DNA of 64,000 bases from Acanthornis magna (Eukaryota; Chordata; Aves; Passeriformes; Acanthizidae), in contig JAWUZG010000175.1 in NCBI GenBank assembly GCA_036785705.1, positions 62,001 through 126,000 on the forward strand. The letters are read 5' to 3'. Below are positions 44,275 to 57,200 of the stretch, one piece after another. Under the pieces are notes generated by a model. It had not been told where the DNA came from. It saw only the letters and a list, made by a program, of their open reading frames with translations, and ran no database searches. A program made the position numbers and the translations under genes. The first letter of the stretch is position 1; every line of letters begins with the position of its first letter.

Positions 44275-45524
44275 TGGCACCTCCGGCACCGGGACCCTGA
44301 ACCCCTTTATCCTGCACAGGGACCCCTTGCACTCCCCATTTCTGTGTGCTGAGACCCCCCTGCACCCCATTCCCTGGCTCTGGCACCCCCCTCCACCCCC
44401 TTTCCCGGCCATTCCCCCTCTCCCAGCCCCCAGCCTATCCCTTTGCTTTGAACATTGCTCCCCTGCACCCCCATTCATGCGTCTCCCAGTCCCCAAATTC
44501 TCTTTTCCTCAACACCAGGTACCACCTGAACTGCCCAGACATCCCACTTCTCCCACCCCTATCCCCATCTTTCTTTGACCCTGGGACCTCCTCGAACTAC
44601 CATTTCTGGCACCGGGACCCCCAGAACAGCCATTCCCAGTACCGGCACCTCCTGATCCACCATTCCTGGCACTGGGACTACTCTGAACCCCCTTTTCCCG
44701 GCAATCCCGCCTCTGCAGCCCCCAGACCCTCCATTCTGGGACCCATTGCATCCCCATTCCTGCCTTTCCCAGTCTCCAGCTCCCCCTTTCTCAATACTGG
44801 AGGCCCCCTTCACCCCCCTCCCCAGCTGACCCCCCATTCCTGCACACTGGGGACCCTCTGAACCAACCATCCCACCTCTCCCAGTCCCTGTACCCCCCAT
44901 CTCCTTGTCCTTGGGACTGCCCTGAACCCTCCTTCCTGTGCACTGGGACTCCCCTGCACCCCCAACCCCACTAGTGACACCCCCTGCACCAACTTCTCCA
45001 CATCGGGACCCCCTTGAGCCCCCTCAGATGGCACTGGGACCCCCCTGAAACCCCATTCCTGGCCACTGGGATCCCCTTGCACCTTCTTCCCAGCTTTGGG
45101 ACCCTGCTGCACCCCTTTATGCCACATGGGTACTCCTCCACTCCCTTTCCCTTCCATTCGGCCTCTCCCAGTCCCAGCCCCCAGCTTTGCCTTTACCCTA
45201 GGACCTCCTGTACCCCATCCTGTCTTTCCCAGCGTCCAAACCCCTCTTAGCACCAGGACCCCATTCCTGATCATCATTCTTCCCACCCTGTGACCTCACT
45301 TTTCCTGACACTGGAGAGCCCTGGACTCCCCTTTACTGGACATAGGTGCCCCATGGACACCATGTCCCACCTCTCACAGTCCCTGCATTCCCTTCTTTTC
45401 ACCCTGGGACCCCCCGAACCCCTATTCCTGGGCACTGCCAACCCCTGAACCACTTGTCCAGCACTTGGACCCCACTGCACCCCGTTTCTGGCCCATCTCA
45501 TGTCTCCCCACCATGTTGTTGCCT
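44275..45524. repeat. C-rich minisatellite, intron 1 of MHC I-like copy 3
   Basis: Same unit family as 1250-3060. The segment 44910-45524 is co-linear with 1820-2430, including the non-repetitive words CCTGATCATCATTCT and CCATGGACACCATGTCCC. It is interrupted at 45525 by the foldback element at CTCCCCACCATGT. Confidence 0.8.
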
Positions 45525-46110
45525 TTTTCAGCCTGGAAATGAAGCTTGAGGTAATTTTAGTCGAGGAGGACATAGAAAAGTGGAGCTTTCTTGGAACTCC
45601 AGGGGCAGTTTTGGAAGAATATCCATGAAAGCCCACGTCCACGGGGGAGAATACAATTTGATAGGTTTGAGGAAATTAGCAGAATTGGTAAAAAGCACCA
45701 ATTCGGAGGACAAGTGGTGATGCAGTTCCTTCCAGGTCAAGGCCTTTCTCTGGAGCCCACCGGGGGCACAAGGCCCCTCTTCTGTCTTGGTTCTTCCTGG
45801 GAACAAAATCTTCGAGACACATTTTTGTCAACAAGACCAACTAGTACCAAGGGTGGGGGGCTCCAGAGAAGGGGCTTGACCTGGGGGGAATTGCATTACC
45901 ACGTGTTCTCCAAACTGGTTCTTTGTATCAATGATGCCAATTTGCTAAAGCCTAGAAAACTGTATTCAGCCCTGTGGGGCTGGGCTTTTGTGGCTGTTCT
46001 TCCAGAACTGCCCCTGGAGCTCTGAGGAGAAAGGTCCACTTTTATCACCTCCTCGACTCAAATGATCTCAAGTTTCACTTCTAGCCTGAAAAAGGCAACA
46101 GAGGGACACT
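45525..46110. mobile_element. Foldback (inverted-repeat) element
   Basis: Both ends carry GTTGCCTTTTTCAGSCTRGAA reading inward. Roughly 245-bp arms are imperfect inverted copies (for example CTCCAGGGGCAGTT from 45598 and AACTGCCCCTGGAG from 46007) around a centre of about 100 bp. Both arms keep related peptides reading outward: LTWKELHHHLSSELVL on minus and LTWGELHYHVFSKLVL on plus. The right arm joins the GC-rich element at GACACTGGGCAGG. This may be two retroelement ends joined tail to tail rather than a DNA transposon. Confidence 0.55.
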
Positions 46111-47463
46111 GGGCAGGGGAGCCTTTTACAAGCCAGGAGAGCCTTGTGGGAGCCCATGGGCTCATTGGTGCTGGCAGCAACCTGCTCCAGGTGGGCTCCT
46201 CTCTCCTGGCCTGCACAGGTGCTGGCAGGATCCTGCCCCGCTAGCCCTGGCTGGCCAGGGGCTCAGGGCTTGCCAGGGGAATGGCTCTGCTCCAGAATGG
46301 CCCCCTCCCTGCACAGCATGCAGGGGAAAAAAATCAAGGCTGAGACAGACCGTGCCCCCGCGCCCAGCCCGTGTCCGAGCTTCTTGTGTCATCGGGGCGG
46401 GGCAAATTTGGAAGGAGCCCCTCTTTCACTCACCTGCAGAAGCCCCGGCCCTGCCTGGGCGCTTAGCTGCTGCTGGGACACGGCTGTGTCCCGATTCCAC
46501 CTCTCCCCTCCCCCCCACCAGCCGTGGACAAGCTTTGGGGCGCTCCTCCCTGCCCCACCCCTGCCGCTCTCCCCCGGTGCCTCCCAAAACTCCCCCGCAG
46601 AGGAGGGGGAGGGATTCCCAAGAGCTGCTGCTGTCCCGGCTTCGTGGAAAGCCGACCCCCGCCCTTCCCCCCCCGCCCGTCCTTGTCTCCGCTGCCTGGC
46701 AGCTGCCAAAGGGGAAGAGGCCGAGGCGGGAAGGGGATCCCCACTCCGGCCCAGCCCGGCCCGGCCTGGAGCGGAGCGGGGGCTTGCCGTGGCTATGGAG
46801 GCGGTGCCGCCGGCCGGCGCTGTTGCCCAAAGCAGTTGCCTACGGCGGCCAAGCCAAAAATGCAAACGCAGCTCGGAGGAGGGCGGGGGGCGGGGCCCGG
46901 CAGGGGGCCGGGCTGGGCATGGGGCCGAGAGGTGGCGGCCATGCAAAGTCCCTTTCCAATGGCCCCGCCAGCCGCCTGCCGAGAGGGCTCAGCGCCCGGA
47001 AATGCAGCCTTTTCGGGGCTGCCCGCGGGCGCAGCGCCAGTGGCAGCTGTGGGACGCTCGGGGGAGGCGGCGCGCCGAAGGCTCGGGCAGGCCGCGGGAG
47101 CGGCAGGTGCAAGGGCCGCTGTCAGCTGATGGAGCGGGGCCAGCCTTTACAGCGCGACTGGCAGCCCTCAGGCTCCCGGCTGACATAGGGGAGCGCCCCC
47201 TTCCCCTCCGCCCCGTGGGCTTGGAAGCAATGTGAGAGCGCAGAGAGCCTCGAGGAGAGACATTCTGATTCTGCCCTCTTGGCGGGGATGGGGCTTTACT
47301 GCGCGGCCTGCTCCTCCCAGCTTTCCCTCCCTCCCCCCGTGCCCTCCTCATGACCCCCCCCAATTCCGGCTGTGGTCCCAGGATGGCAGTAACTGCAGGA
47401 AAGGCCCCCCCCGCCCCAAATGGGACATTTTTGGCTCAACCCTAGACAGAAATGAGAGCGGCA
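46111..47463 (+). mobile_element. GC-rich LTR-like element, inverted diverged copy
   Basis: Reverse-complement relative of 38791-40197: CAAGCCAGGAGAGCCTTGTG at the left, AAATGCAGCCTTTTCGGGG in the middle, CCAAATGGGACATTT near the right end. It is clearly older than the 36167/39473 pair. Open frames of up to 363 codons are GC by-products. Confidence 0.6.
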
Positions 47464-48100
47464 TGTTATAAGTTAATGTTAAAATAGATTGACAAAAGTC
47501 AGGCCAATTAAAATAATTTGGTTTATTGAGCAAGCAGTCAGCAAACAAAACAGCGCTGGGCTGCCGGGGAGTCTCCGCTCCACCACGGCAAGCGATTTCC
47601 CCTCCCATAGTCTCTGGTTTTATCCCCTTCTTCTTCCTGGTATACGTAGATCTTCCTGTAGTACTCTGTGTCTGCGCGGCCTGTTGCTAGGGGGTCTTCT
47701 TCTGCCTTTTGGTGGTCGTGAGGCTGAAGGCCGTAGTCTTCCTCCGATGTTCTTTTTAGTAATCTTACACAATAGGGAGGGGGCTTTACATCACCAGATA
47801 GGTGGTCCTGACATTATTTAATTATCTGCTCCTTCTGAGGGTCTTGTGGTTCTGGCATTTCTTAATCATCTGCTCCTTCTGACTTAGCTTAGGCAATCTC
47901 TGTTTCCTTTCTTGGCTTTTATTTCCTTTCTTGGCTTTTATTAGGCAAGGTTAGTTCCTCTTGGCTTTTATTAGACAAGTCATAAGCCTTCTTAAGCAAA
48001 GTTCAATTAACAAACACAAGACTATTGATTACAATTTCTAACAAGATTTGATTAACAAACTCAAAGCTATTTATAACACTGACCATCAAAAAACCAAGGC
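47464..48100 (-). repeat. ERV LTR, third family (right boundary unclear)
   Basis: The minus strand shows GGGATAAAACC (TATA-like), a GGAGACTCCCCGGCAGCCC segment, a polyadenylation signal in GCTCAATAAACC, and an end at AACTTATAACA (plus-strand TGTTATAAG at 47464). This is the U3-R-U5 order of a gamma-type LTR. No polypurine tract was found to fix its other end. Confidence 0.5.
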
Positions 48101-49044
48101 ACATTGCAAATATTATGGGGTGTGAAAGTGAAACTATTGGTACAAAACTGAGCCCCACAGGTTGAAAGCTAATGAAAAAGCAATTGAAGTTGTGCTTCTT
48201 AAGTAAGAGCCTCTCAGTTGTTCTAGAAGTCTGTAAAGAGCGGATGTAACAGCTCTCATTGACTTTTCTCTTAGGCTTATCTGCCCAATCTTTGTCAATG
48301 CAATGTAAAAGCATTTTGTTAATGCTAATTTAAAATCTTAGCACACACAGTACTTGAAAAGTAATTTGTGGATTGGGTTTGCTGTTTGTTTCTTCACACC
48401 TTGAGAATATTTTTGTTTTGGAAGATGCAAAAGTTCAGCTTTTTCTTTTTTTTTTAACTGCAACTTACAAAAGGAATAGATATTGCATTAAAGTTTTCAA
48501 GGCATGTGTGGGCCAAATTTTTCTTTTCTCAGGTATTTCTCCCTGGAGTGAAGAAGAGGGGGCAGTGGTTCAAATGAGCAAGGAGGACTGAATAGAGGCA
48601 ATGCAGGTTATGCTTGTCTAAGGTAGTGGGTTTTAAAATCCAAAATCCAGCTTGTTATCTGAGTTACTGCTGTGCCTGAAGTCTGTGGAGTTGTGTCCCT
48701 GTAGAGTGTGCCCACACTCTCTGCTTTCAGCATGGATTCAGAGCAGAACAGCCTGGGATTTGCTGCTCTGGAGCGTCCAGAAGTGAGAGCTCTGCTGCTG
48801 TTGAACACAGCTTGGGTCTCTAAATCCCTTTAATGGCTTTTGAAAAATACAGTTTGTTGGTGCCTTATCATCTAAGTGTACTTCTTGATAATGATGCATG
48901 AATAAAACCCTTGTTTGAGCACCAGGTTGTGTTTGTTATATGGCTACTGTTTTGTAGTTATTAATTTAGTTGGTCTATCAGTGGCTGGCACCCAAGCTGA
49001 AATGTGCATGTCTTTTTGTTATGTTTATAACAATTCACACTAAA
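48101..49044. other. No recognisable gene
   Basis: AT-rich sequence; a 103-codon minus-strand open frame (48314-48003) shows no known motif and may be LTR-derived. Confidence 0.4.
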
Positions 49045-49310
49045 ATGTCTTGGTTGTTTTGGTGGGGGGTTTTTTTGTTTTGGTTTTTTTTGGTGGGTTT
49101 TATTTTTTTTCTGGTTTTTTTTTGGTTTTTTTGTGGTTTTTTTTTTTTGTTTGTTTTTTTTTGTTTTTGTTTTTGTTTTTTGTATTTGGGGTTTTTTGGT
49201 TTTTGTTTGTTTGTCATTTGTTTTTTGTTTTGTTTTGTTGTTTTGTTGTTTTCTTGGTTGTTTTTTCTTTGTTTTGTTTTGTTTTGTTTTTTGTTTTTTA
49301 CATAGCACAG
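49045..49310. repeat. T-rich (TTTTG/TTTTTTGG)n tract
   Basis: About 265 bp of T runs punctuated by G; the Phe/Val/Leu and Lys/Asn/Thr frames across it are artefacts. Confidence 0.95.
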
Positions 49311-51138
49311 TTGACAATGTAGACCAGAGTTGTTAATTTCTTTTGATTCTGTTTTTCTTTGAGCCTAAATGAATCTTAAACGAAGAGCAGTGTGCATTAA
49401 AGGTACATGGTACCCAAATACTTCAAAATTAGGTGTTTTCCCCCCATATTGATTGGTTGCCTAGAAACCCAGAGCTGATTTGAGCAGGTGTTGCAAAGTC
49501 TGCTGGCAACTTAAAACATCAATAATGCAGAGAATGGGGAGCTCTGTCTGCTCGGTGGCATCAGTGGGTATGAAGCATGAGGATTTGATTTACAATTGAA
49601 ACTCTATCTCCATATTTTTATGTGGATTCATGACAGTATTTGCAATTACAGCCTACAAAGTCCTTCCTAGCAGAAAACTTGGGAAAACTTGGGAAAACTT
49701 GTGTGACCAGTTGGATTGTAAGAATTTGTGCTAGAAATATGCAAAGTTCCTTTCTTCTCTCTCCAAACTGTGATGTGCTAATGTTGCCAAAATAGGTTCT
49801 TTCACGCTGCTGTGCCAGAGGCCAGTCCACACACAGAGCTGAGGTATTTTACCAAATATTTACAGTTCTGCACAGAGGGAGTGCTGGGTGGCAAATCCTA
49901 CAAAGCCAGCACACCAACTATCAAAGCTTTTTACTATCTCATACAATTTACCAAAGGAAAAAATTCATTTTTATTGGCTACAACTTACATAACTTTCTGA
50001 TTAGTTAGTATTCTGTCTTCCATTGTTTAATGATTCTCTTGCTTCTCATGCTAATTAGTCCACATGCTCTTTCTCTTTCTCTTCTTTTGTGTCACTGAGT
50101 TTCTTGGGTCAGTGGTTGCAAGTTCACACTTCGGGAAGTTGGAGCTGATTTCAGGAGTTGGTTTTAGAAGTTTTTCCCTTATCTTGGGAGTTCTTCCAGG
50201 TGTTCGTGTGGCCTGTAAATCTGCATTTGTTGTGTGCACTGTCCGTGGGCATCCTTCTTCCCAAGCTTTGTTAACCTCCCCCTAGGTGTGAATTTATTGA
50301 AGCATGCCAAGCCCTAAACCTTAACAAAGCAATTCTACCACCAAATAATTTGTCTTTCTAGCATCTGGACATCCCTGAGCTGCTCTCTGTTTTCATGGAT
50401 TGAATCTCCTTTCCAAGCTGTTTAGGCTTGAAAGTACACAAAGATCAAACATCAAAGAACATAATTTCTTAAGAAAATTTTACATATTCCACATTTTGCA
50501 ACACTGATGAGCTATAAAAACATTGATATCTGTTTGCCTGTGGAAATAACGCTTATCTCTCAGATTTTGAGTATTTTAGCTGGGGAAGATCTGAAATGAG
50601 ACTTCAGCTTTGTTTCATGTATGATTCTGTTATGTATTCAAGGAAACTCTTTTTGAACCTCAACAGTTTTTGAGGAAGTTTCAAGGTATTTGGTATCTTT
50701 TAATAGCTTAGTAAAGTTGGATGGCTCAAAAACGTCTCTAGAGTAATGCTGTAAAAAAGAGGATTAATCAGTGAGTTTGACTTGCTGGAGGGGCCTGTGT
50801 TGAGGTTGGTTGTGGTGGCCACAGTGGTGCAGCTGTCTAAAGGTAACAGATCTCTGCTGGATTCAAAGTGATTTGGGGGAGTGACACTGTTCCCTTCTGA
50901 CCACTGTGAGAGATGAATCACAGGAATGACAGCTGTGAGTTTAAATCTGAATCTTCCTGATGCCAGGTATTTTAACTTGGGCATAGTTGTTCAAATCAGT
51001 GAACTGCTAGTACTGAGTTGCCATATGATGTATTCCCCGAATCTTGCCTTGGTTGAAATGTTCTGTCTAGGTTTGCACAGGATGCGTATTTCTTCATTTT
51101 GTAGATATGTGACTCTTAACAGCTTTTCTTTCTTACAG
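49311..51138. other. Upstream of the first FBXO15 exon found
   Basis: The FBXO15 start exon should lie here or further left; it must end so that one base precedes the exon at 51139. No convincing candidate was seen. The family N-terminus is poorly conserved, so it may simply be unrecognisable by eye. Confidence 0.4.
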
Positions 51139-51256
51139 CTAGGTTAAGGACCTTTGCTGCCAGGCCTGGGGAATGCTCTGAGACCAAAAATGCTGGAATT
51201 AAAAGTCTGTATTCGACACCTACCATAAAACCAAAACCAAATGCGTGCATTGAGAG
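51139..51256 (+). CDS. FBXO15: FBXO15 exon (N-terminal region)
   Basis: Acceptor TTTCTTACAG, then RLRTFAARPGECSETKNAG and STPTIKPKPNACIE. Donor GTGAGT at 51257. Low conservation; placed by phase and splice sites. Confidence 0.65.
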
Positions 51257-54200
51257 GTGAGTATGTCTTTACACAAAGAGTAGGAGTGGAAGAGTGGAAG
51301 TGTTGGCACATTGAAAGTTTTGGCACATTGCCTCTATGTGTATGCAACTAAGATTCTGAATGTAATACAATCATTGAGGTATTGGCATTATCATGCTACT
51401 CTTTAAAGCTCTCTGCTTCTGAAATAATGCTATAAATCAAGTGTTGCAAATAACAGTAGTAAAAGGACGAGAGCCACACCTGGGGTGTTGACTTTCACAG
51501 CACCTTGTATTTTCAGCAGTGATTTGACCGTAATCAACGCTCGAGAAAATCAAAGTATAAAATCCATGTATTTTAAACTCCGTGTAGTTACAAGGTACTG
51601 CTCAAATGGTACGAGGTTTCTATCTGTTAATACAAAAACCATGTTGGCTCATCTCCAGGGTATGTTCTGCTTGTCAGGCTTAGACTGGCGCTTTCATTTT
51701 CCAAAGCTTTCCAGAGGCACAGAGACATTGACATTTTCAGGATGCCACTTGGCTCTTGCTTTGAAGTTCACATCTTTCTTTTGACATAAATGAGAATTGT
51801 GCGAGACCCCTGAGCACATAGCGTTTGAAGATTATGATGAGGTAGAGCATGATCATTTCTGTCCTGGTGCATCTTGAGATGGGACACCACAGTCAAGAGG
51901 GAGAGTGAATATATCTGCAGTTTTGGAAAAGCTGGTTGTTGTGGAATAAATGTTAAAGTCACGGTACGAGCAATAAGAAACTGAAGCTAAATGAGGTAGT
52001 TTCATGGCAAATTGGGTTAAAGTTAACAAAGTTTAATGAAAATGCAAACCCATAACTTTTCATGTAATAGTGCTATGCCACTTGAATAAGTTTTGATTAA
52101 TTATTTTAGGCAAATGCCACATACTGGAGACTGAAAATAGAACCCAAATTCCAGTTTAACTCTTCAGGTGACTTTTGATTCCTCTTCAGGTGATTTTTGA
52201 TTCATCTATTTACAAGCTGCTGGTTTCCACCTCTTCTGTTTTTCTCTGGTTTGAAATTAAAATTCTCTGCCATTGCAGTTTCCGGAGTTTGCCGGCAAGT
52301 GTAACAGTATTCGTCTCTTGTTTCCCAGCATGCCATCAGAAATGCTGCTGAAGGTATTTTCCTATTTGGATCCTGTGTCCCTGTTGTCTGCCGGTTGTGT
52401 GAATAAGCGCTTCTATGACCTGGCCAGTGACCAGTAAGGAAGAGGGAAGGTTTCAGTCATGCCCCAGTTGTAGTTATCTGAGTTATGAGTCTTTCTAATT
52501 TAGTTTCTCTGATGCCAGAGCACTGATGCTTGTACCTGTGTGCAGTTACTCTGCCGAAATTGCACTGCATAGCCCACAGGATGTGTTGCATGGAATTCTA
52601 GCTGTGCAAGCCCTGTTGTTTAATGGGAGTTATGAGGCAAAAACTAAATCCAGTGCTTTGAAATGTTGCTATTAGCACTTTTTTTTTTGTTTTAAAACTT
52701 GCATATATTTGTTTGTATTCACATGCACTTGCACAAACTTTTCTGCTCGAGTGATCCTAACTTGTGTGTCACCAGTAGCTTTGTGGAATGGTCATAGCTT
52801 TCACCATTTTGAAGTTCTGCTTATTTAGTTCTTTCATCAGGTTTTTGTAGAGGGGTTGATTCAATCAAATGATTCACTAGTGGTTTTTATCTGTTGCTCT
52901 GTTGGTCAAATTTTGGTGATTTCTAAATTGAAACCAAAGAGATGAAGATAAATACTGACACTTTTTGTCTAAGGATTGCTTATACAGAGTACACCAATTG
53001 CTCCTACCGGTATCACGACAATTTTGTGAAAGGAAAAGGAGGAGAGACCCGGGTTGATATGTGATAACTAGGATGTCTGAGTATCCTTTGATTTTCTAGG
53101 ATTGTACTGCATTAGTGTTGTTTGAATGAGAAAATGTCTTCCTGTATAGGAAGTTGCTGCATCCAGTATGAATCCGTTTTCCCTTATTTGCCAAAACTTA
53201 TACAGTCAATTGGTTTACATTGGCTTTGACACCTTTAGAACCGATGAATTTAAAGGGAAGACTGTAATCCAGATGTATGTTTTGAGATTGTCAGCAGGTC
53301 AGTGTGGATAAAAATTGCATAGTTGACACAAATTATCTTAGTATGCATTTTCCACTTCAGGGTGGTAAGGCAGGATGAAATCACTGTGGCTGCTCAGGGC
53401 AGGATGATTTATTTGCCTCCATCTCGATGATGTCTGTTTCCATTTTCTACTCTCAACAGAGATTAGAAAATGTGCACAAATGGGACTTGAGGATGAAAGG
53501 GCAGTGATACTTTCCTAAACATTTGTGATTCCAGGTCCTCGTTCGTTTTCTCCTCTGTCTCCCTACCCTAACTGAATTTTTGAGCTTGAACTAATTTCTT
53601 TGGTTGCACAGCACTGTTTTTGGAAAGGAAGAAGCAATATATAACTGAGAGTGAGGACAAGGATGGTAGGTATTTGTGATTAGTCTGTCTTCAATCAGCT
53701 AAATTGCTGAATCTGTAACTTGAAAATGCAGGAAATGCCTACTGCTAAGCGCTGTCTTTTCAGCATCATAGAGTAAGATGCGGAGTATGTCTCTCCAAGA
53801 AAGAAAGGATGGAGGGGAGGGGGAGTTGGGGAGGGGTTTCTAGTTAACAGGAGACTTTCATAGCAGGTTATTTTACTGGACTTTTTAGGCTGATTAGGAC
53901 CAGTTGGATGATAGCTCAATTTCCCCCAATGATTGTATGTCAAGCACATCTCTCCTTTGTTTACATTGCCGGACAGTTCTAAACCACTTTGGGGTTAAAA
54001 AAGAACTTCCCCTCTCCATCAGAAATGTTTTATGCTATCTGGTAACTTGGTTGCCTTTCCTGGTCTTAAAAGAGAAGTGTCTGATATCTTTGTTGTGGGT
54101 AGGAGGCAATGTGGGATGGATTTAGTCCTTGAATGCTTTCAGGAGAGGGCAAAATGCAATACAAAGCATAGCAGCCTAAGTTTGCCTGGGGATGAGTGAG

Positions 54201-57200
54201 GATTGGTAAAGGTAGTCTTGCCAATTAATGGTAGAAAATGTCTCTTGAGAATTTGTTGCCCTTCCCATTAATTTTCTTTAGTGCAGTTATGTGAAGTGTA
54301 TGTCTGGCACTTTAAAATTAGAAAACTTACTGGAAACCTGCATTCACAGATTATTGTTCGAATTCTTGTCGGTTCCTGTATTCAGTATTCCATGAACTGT
54401 CCTAGAGATACTGAAATGTCCTAGAGGGCTGAAATGTGACCTCCTAGTTTTCCTGGCGTGAAGGAGATGAACCCATCATTACTGTCACATGTTTCTTTGT
54501 CTTCAGAAAGTCATGTCTTCTCTGAGCTTTTCCAAAGAGTGAAGAAGGGATTGACGTGACTCTGGTAACACCAAGCAAAGGTGTGAATCTGATTGTCCTC
54601 CTCCACTCCACTTTCTGCTGTATCTGTGTGAGAAACTTGAAGTGTACAGATTACCTTTGTTGAATAAAAGGTATTAAAACACTTTCTCCACTAGCTGATT
54701 TTCTGTGAGGAGGATGCATCATTGTTTTGGGGTGGAATTTTCAAAATTTACTGCTTAACCTTTATCAGTTTTCACTTCCATTGCTGACTATGGCTCTGCT
54801 GTCGCTGAGCTTCATCCTGGATCCCATATTTTGAAGAAGGCAGACAAGACTGTTTTTGTGCTAACATTATGCTAACATTGTGCTAACATTTCAGCTTGGT
54901 GGTAGCTGAGATGTGTGTATAAAAATTGAGTGACTGTTCTTGAAATTTATTCCTCTTCATTCTATTTTTATTTTCAGTGGACTTTGGCTGAAACTCTATT
55001 CCAGTGCTTTGCAACCAAAATGGACAATGTGGAAAATGAAGCCTAAACAACCAGAAACTGTTTCTTTGGGCTGTGATGCTCTACATGATAAGAACCCTGG
55101 GTACTGGAAGAATGAATCCATCTTCAAACAGACATCTGCCTTCAAAACGAGAGTAATGCTTCTCGCTAAACCTCTAGATCCTTATACAGGTCTTCCATTT
55201 GTGAGCAAAGAAGCTATGAAGTAAGCAATGCCTTGTCACAAAGAGATTTACTTGAGAAGAATGTACAAAATATTAATGGCTTGGGGGTATAGAAATAGAG
55301 CTATAAAATGGGAAGATACGATGATAATCTAGAAATTGCTGAAACTGAGGAACATAAGTAGCAGTTAGTAGAAATATAAAACTGTTGAAAGCATAGTTTA
55401 ACTGTTGTCACTTTGGGAATTTTGTTTTAAACACCCCTCTCCCCTCTCAATTCCTAAATAACAGTGTCTCTGGCTTGAGTTGGGTAATTGCACTGAAGGA
55501 CAAAAATGGAAAAGAACATGTAATGGAGAAGCCAAAGCTATCGTTTAAGGACACATCAGTTACCGTGCTTTGGTATGGTAGAGACTGGCTGTGCTTAGAC
55601 ATCCTGTCAACCCTAAAACTGTATGGAGTTACACCATTGCTTCTTCCTCTGGGCAGACCTCCCAAAAAGAAGGGGTGAGTTTTAACTGAGGATTTTTGAA
55701 GATTTTTTGGGTGTGACTGGTGGATAATGTGTCTGTAGGAGCTGTCTGACATTGGTTTGACTCAACAAGTTAGCTCGTTGTTAGAAAGCTTCCCTGTAGT
55801 ATTTCTTCCTATATTCTTCTCTTCATTGGTAGAGCTTTTTAGCAAGAAATAGCTGTGGGTAGGTAGGGTGTGGCAGTCGGAAGATGTCGTGCTGTACGGA
55901 AAGATAGGACCCCTCCCCAGGTAGCCAATAGCGTTTAGTTTATGATGTAAGCAGACCGGTGTGACGTTGTAACCAAAGTTATATAATGCGGTGCTAATCA
56001 CCAATAAATGCCATTTGCCGTCCACCACATTGGTGTCTGTGAGCTGATGGCCTGAGCGGCTGGGGGTTGGCCGCCGTGCCGTTCCTGAACCAGGTTGCCA
56101 CACCTGAAAAGGCAGCAAATAGCATAATCCAACAAGCTATGGCATTAATTCATAGGTTAATGTAGGTACTGGCATGTGATATTCAGGCTGAGAGGTCCTG
56201 ACTTGGAAAGCTGGGTTTAAGGCATAGACACAAATGAGCATGAAAGAAACATGTAAATCTAGGAGAATTTATTGTGAGAAACTTAGCTTGGAAAATGCCA
56301 TCAATATTTACGTGGCTACAGCCAGGTAATCTATGTTGTTAAAATTTATTTTGTGTCTGATAGGTGTGCGTGTGAGTTTATGGAACTTGGTGTTCAACTA
56401 TGTGTGCAGTCTTCAGTACATGCATATAAAAACACCAGTCCACAGCACATCTATTGTTTCTTAGCTTAAGTGTGTACAATAGGTTTTTTTCATTATATTC
56501 TGAGAAGATACTGAAATGGAAAGTGTCTATTTGAGGTGTTTGGTTGCTGTTAAGGCGTTCTGCACACATCTGGAGTCTATGTGTACATTATGTGCAGTAT
56601 CAGCTACATGCTTCTTACACAAAGCCCCTAGTCACAGAGCTCTGAAAAGAGGGAATTGTTCACCTACAAAACACCTGGTTCCTCAAGCAGAAGCAAACTA
56701 TTTGCTTGAGAAATAAATAAATCAAAAGAAGGCTTTTGTATAAAGTCAGCTGAAAAAGTCTTGCAGTCAAATTATGTGGGAAATGTAGTTGTTTTACCAA
56801 GATGATGATTCATATGTAGTAAATTATTAAAAAAATAAAAGCTTGCAGGCAGTTGGTGTATTTATTTCACAGAACTGTAAGTTTTTAGAGATTGTGAATA
56901 TAGATGAAAGGAGTGGTTTCACCAATTTCAATATATCCGTGTTAAGACCGTAAGGCAGTAGTGCAGGGAGTTTAGGAATGTTCCTGTATTAATATGAGCC
57001 TGATTGACTTAAAGATGGAAAGGGTTGAGGTTGATTAGGAAGAAGCTTTTTACTGTGAGGGTGGTGAGACACTAGAGCAGGTTGTGTGGGGAGGTCGTGG
57101 ATGCTCCATCCCTGGTGATACTACAGTGATACTGCTGGGAAATCTAGGAACTGTTTTGGATATGATAAGAGCCTAAGTTGGAAAAGGGTTTGAGAAAGAC

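Noticed and set aside
46144..47235. 363-codon and 278-codon GC-rich frames
   Set aside because: They lie in an LTR-like repeat with overlapping open frames on both strands and no recognisable domain.
48970..49336. Hydrophobic Phe/Val/Leu frames that look like multi-span membrane proteins
   Set aside because: Low-complexity T/G tract.
29454..51138. Possible downstream semaphorin exons
   Set aside because: I looked for the propeller end, a PSI CAW motif and an Ig exon on the plus strand and saw none. A translated search could still find diverged ones.
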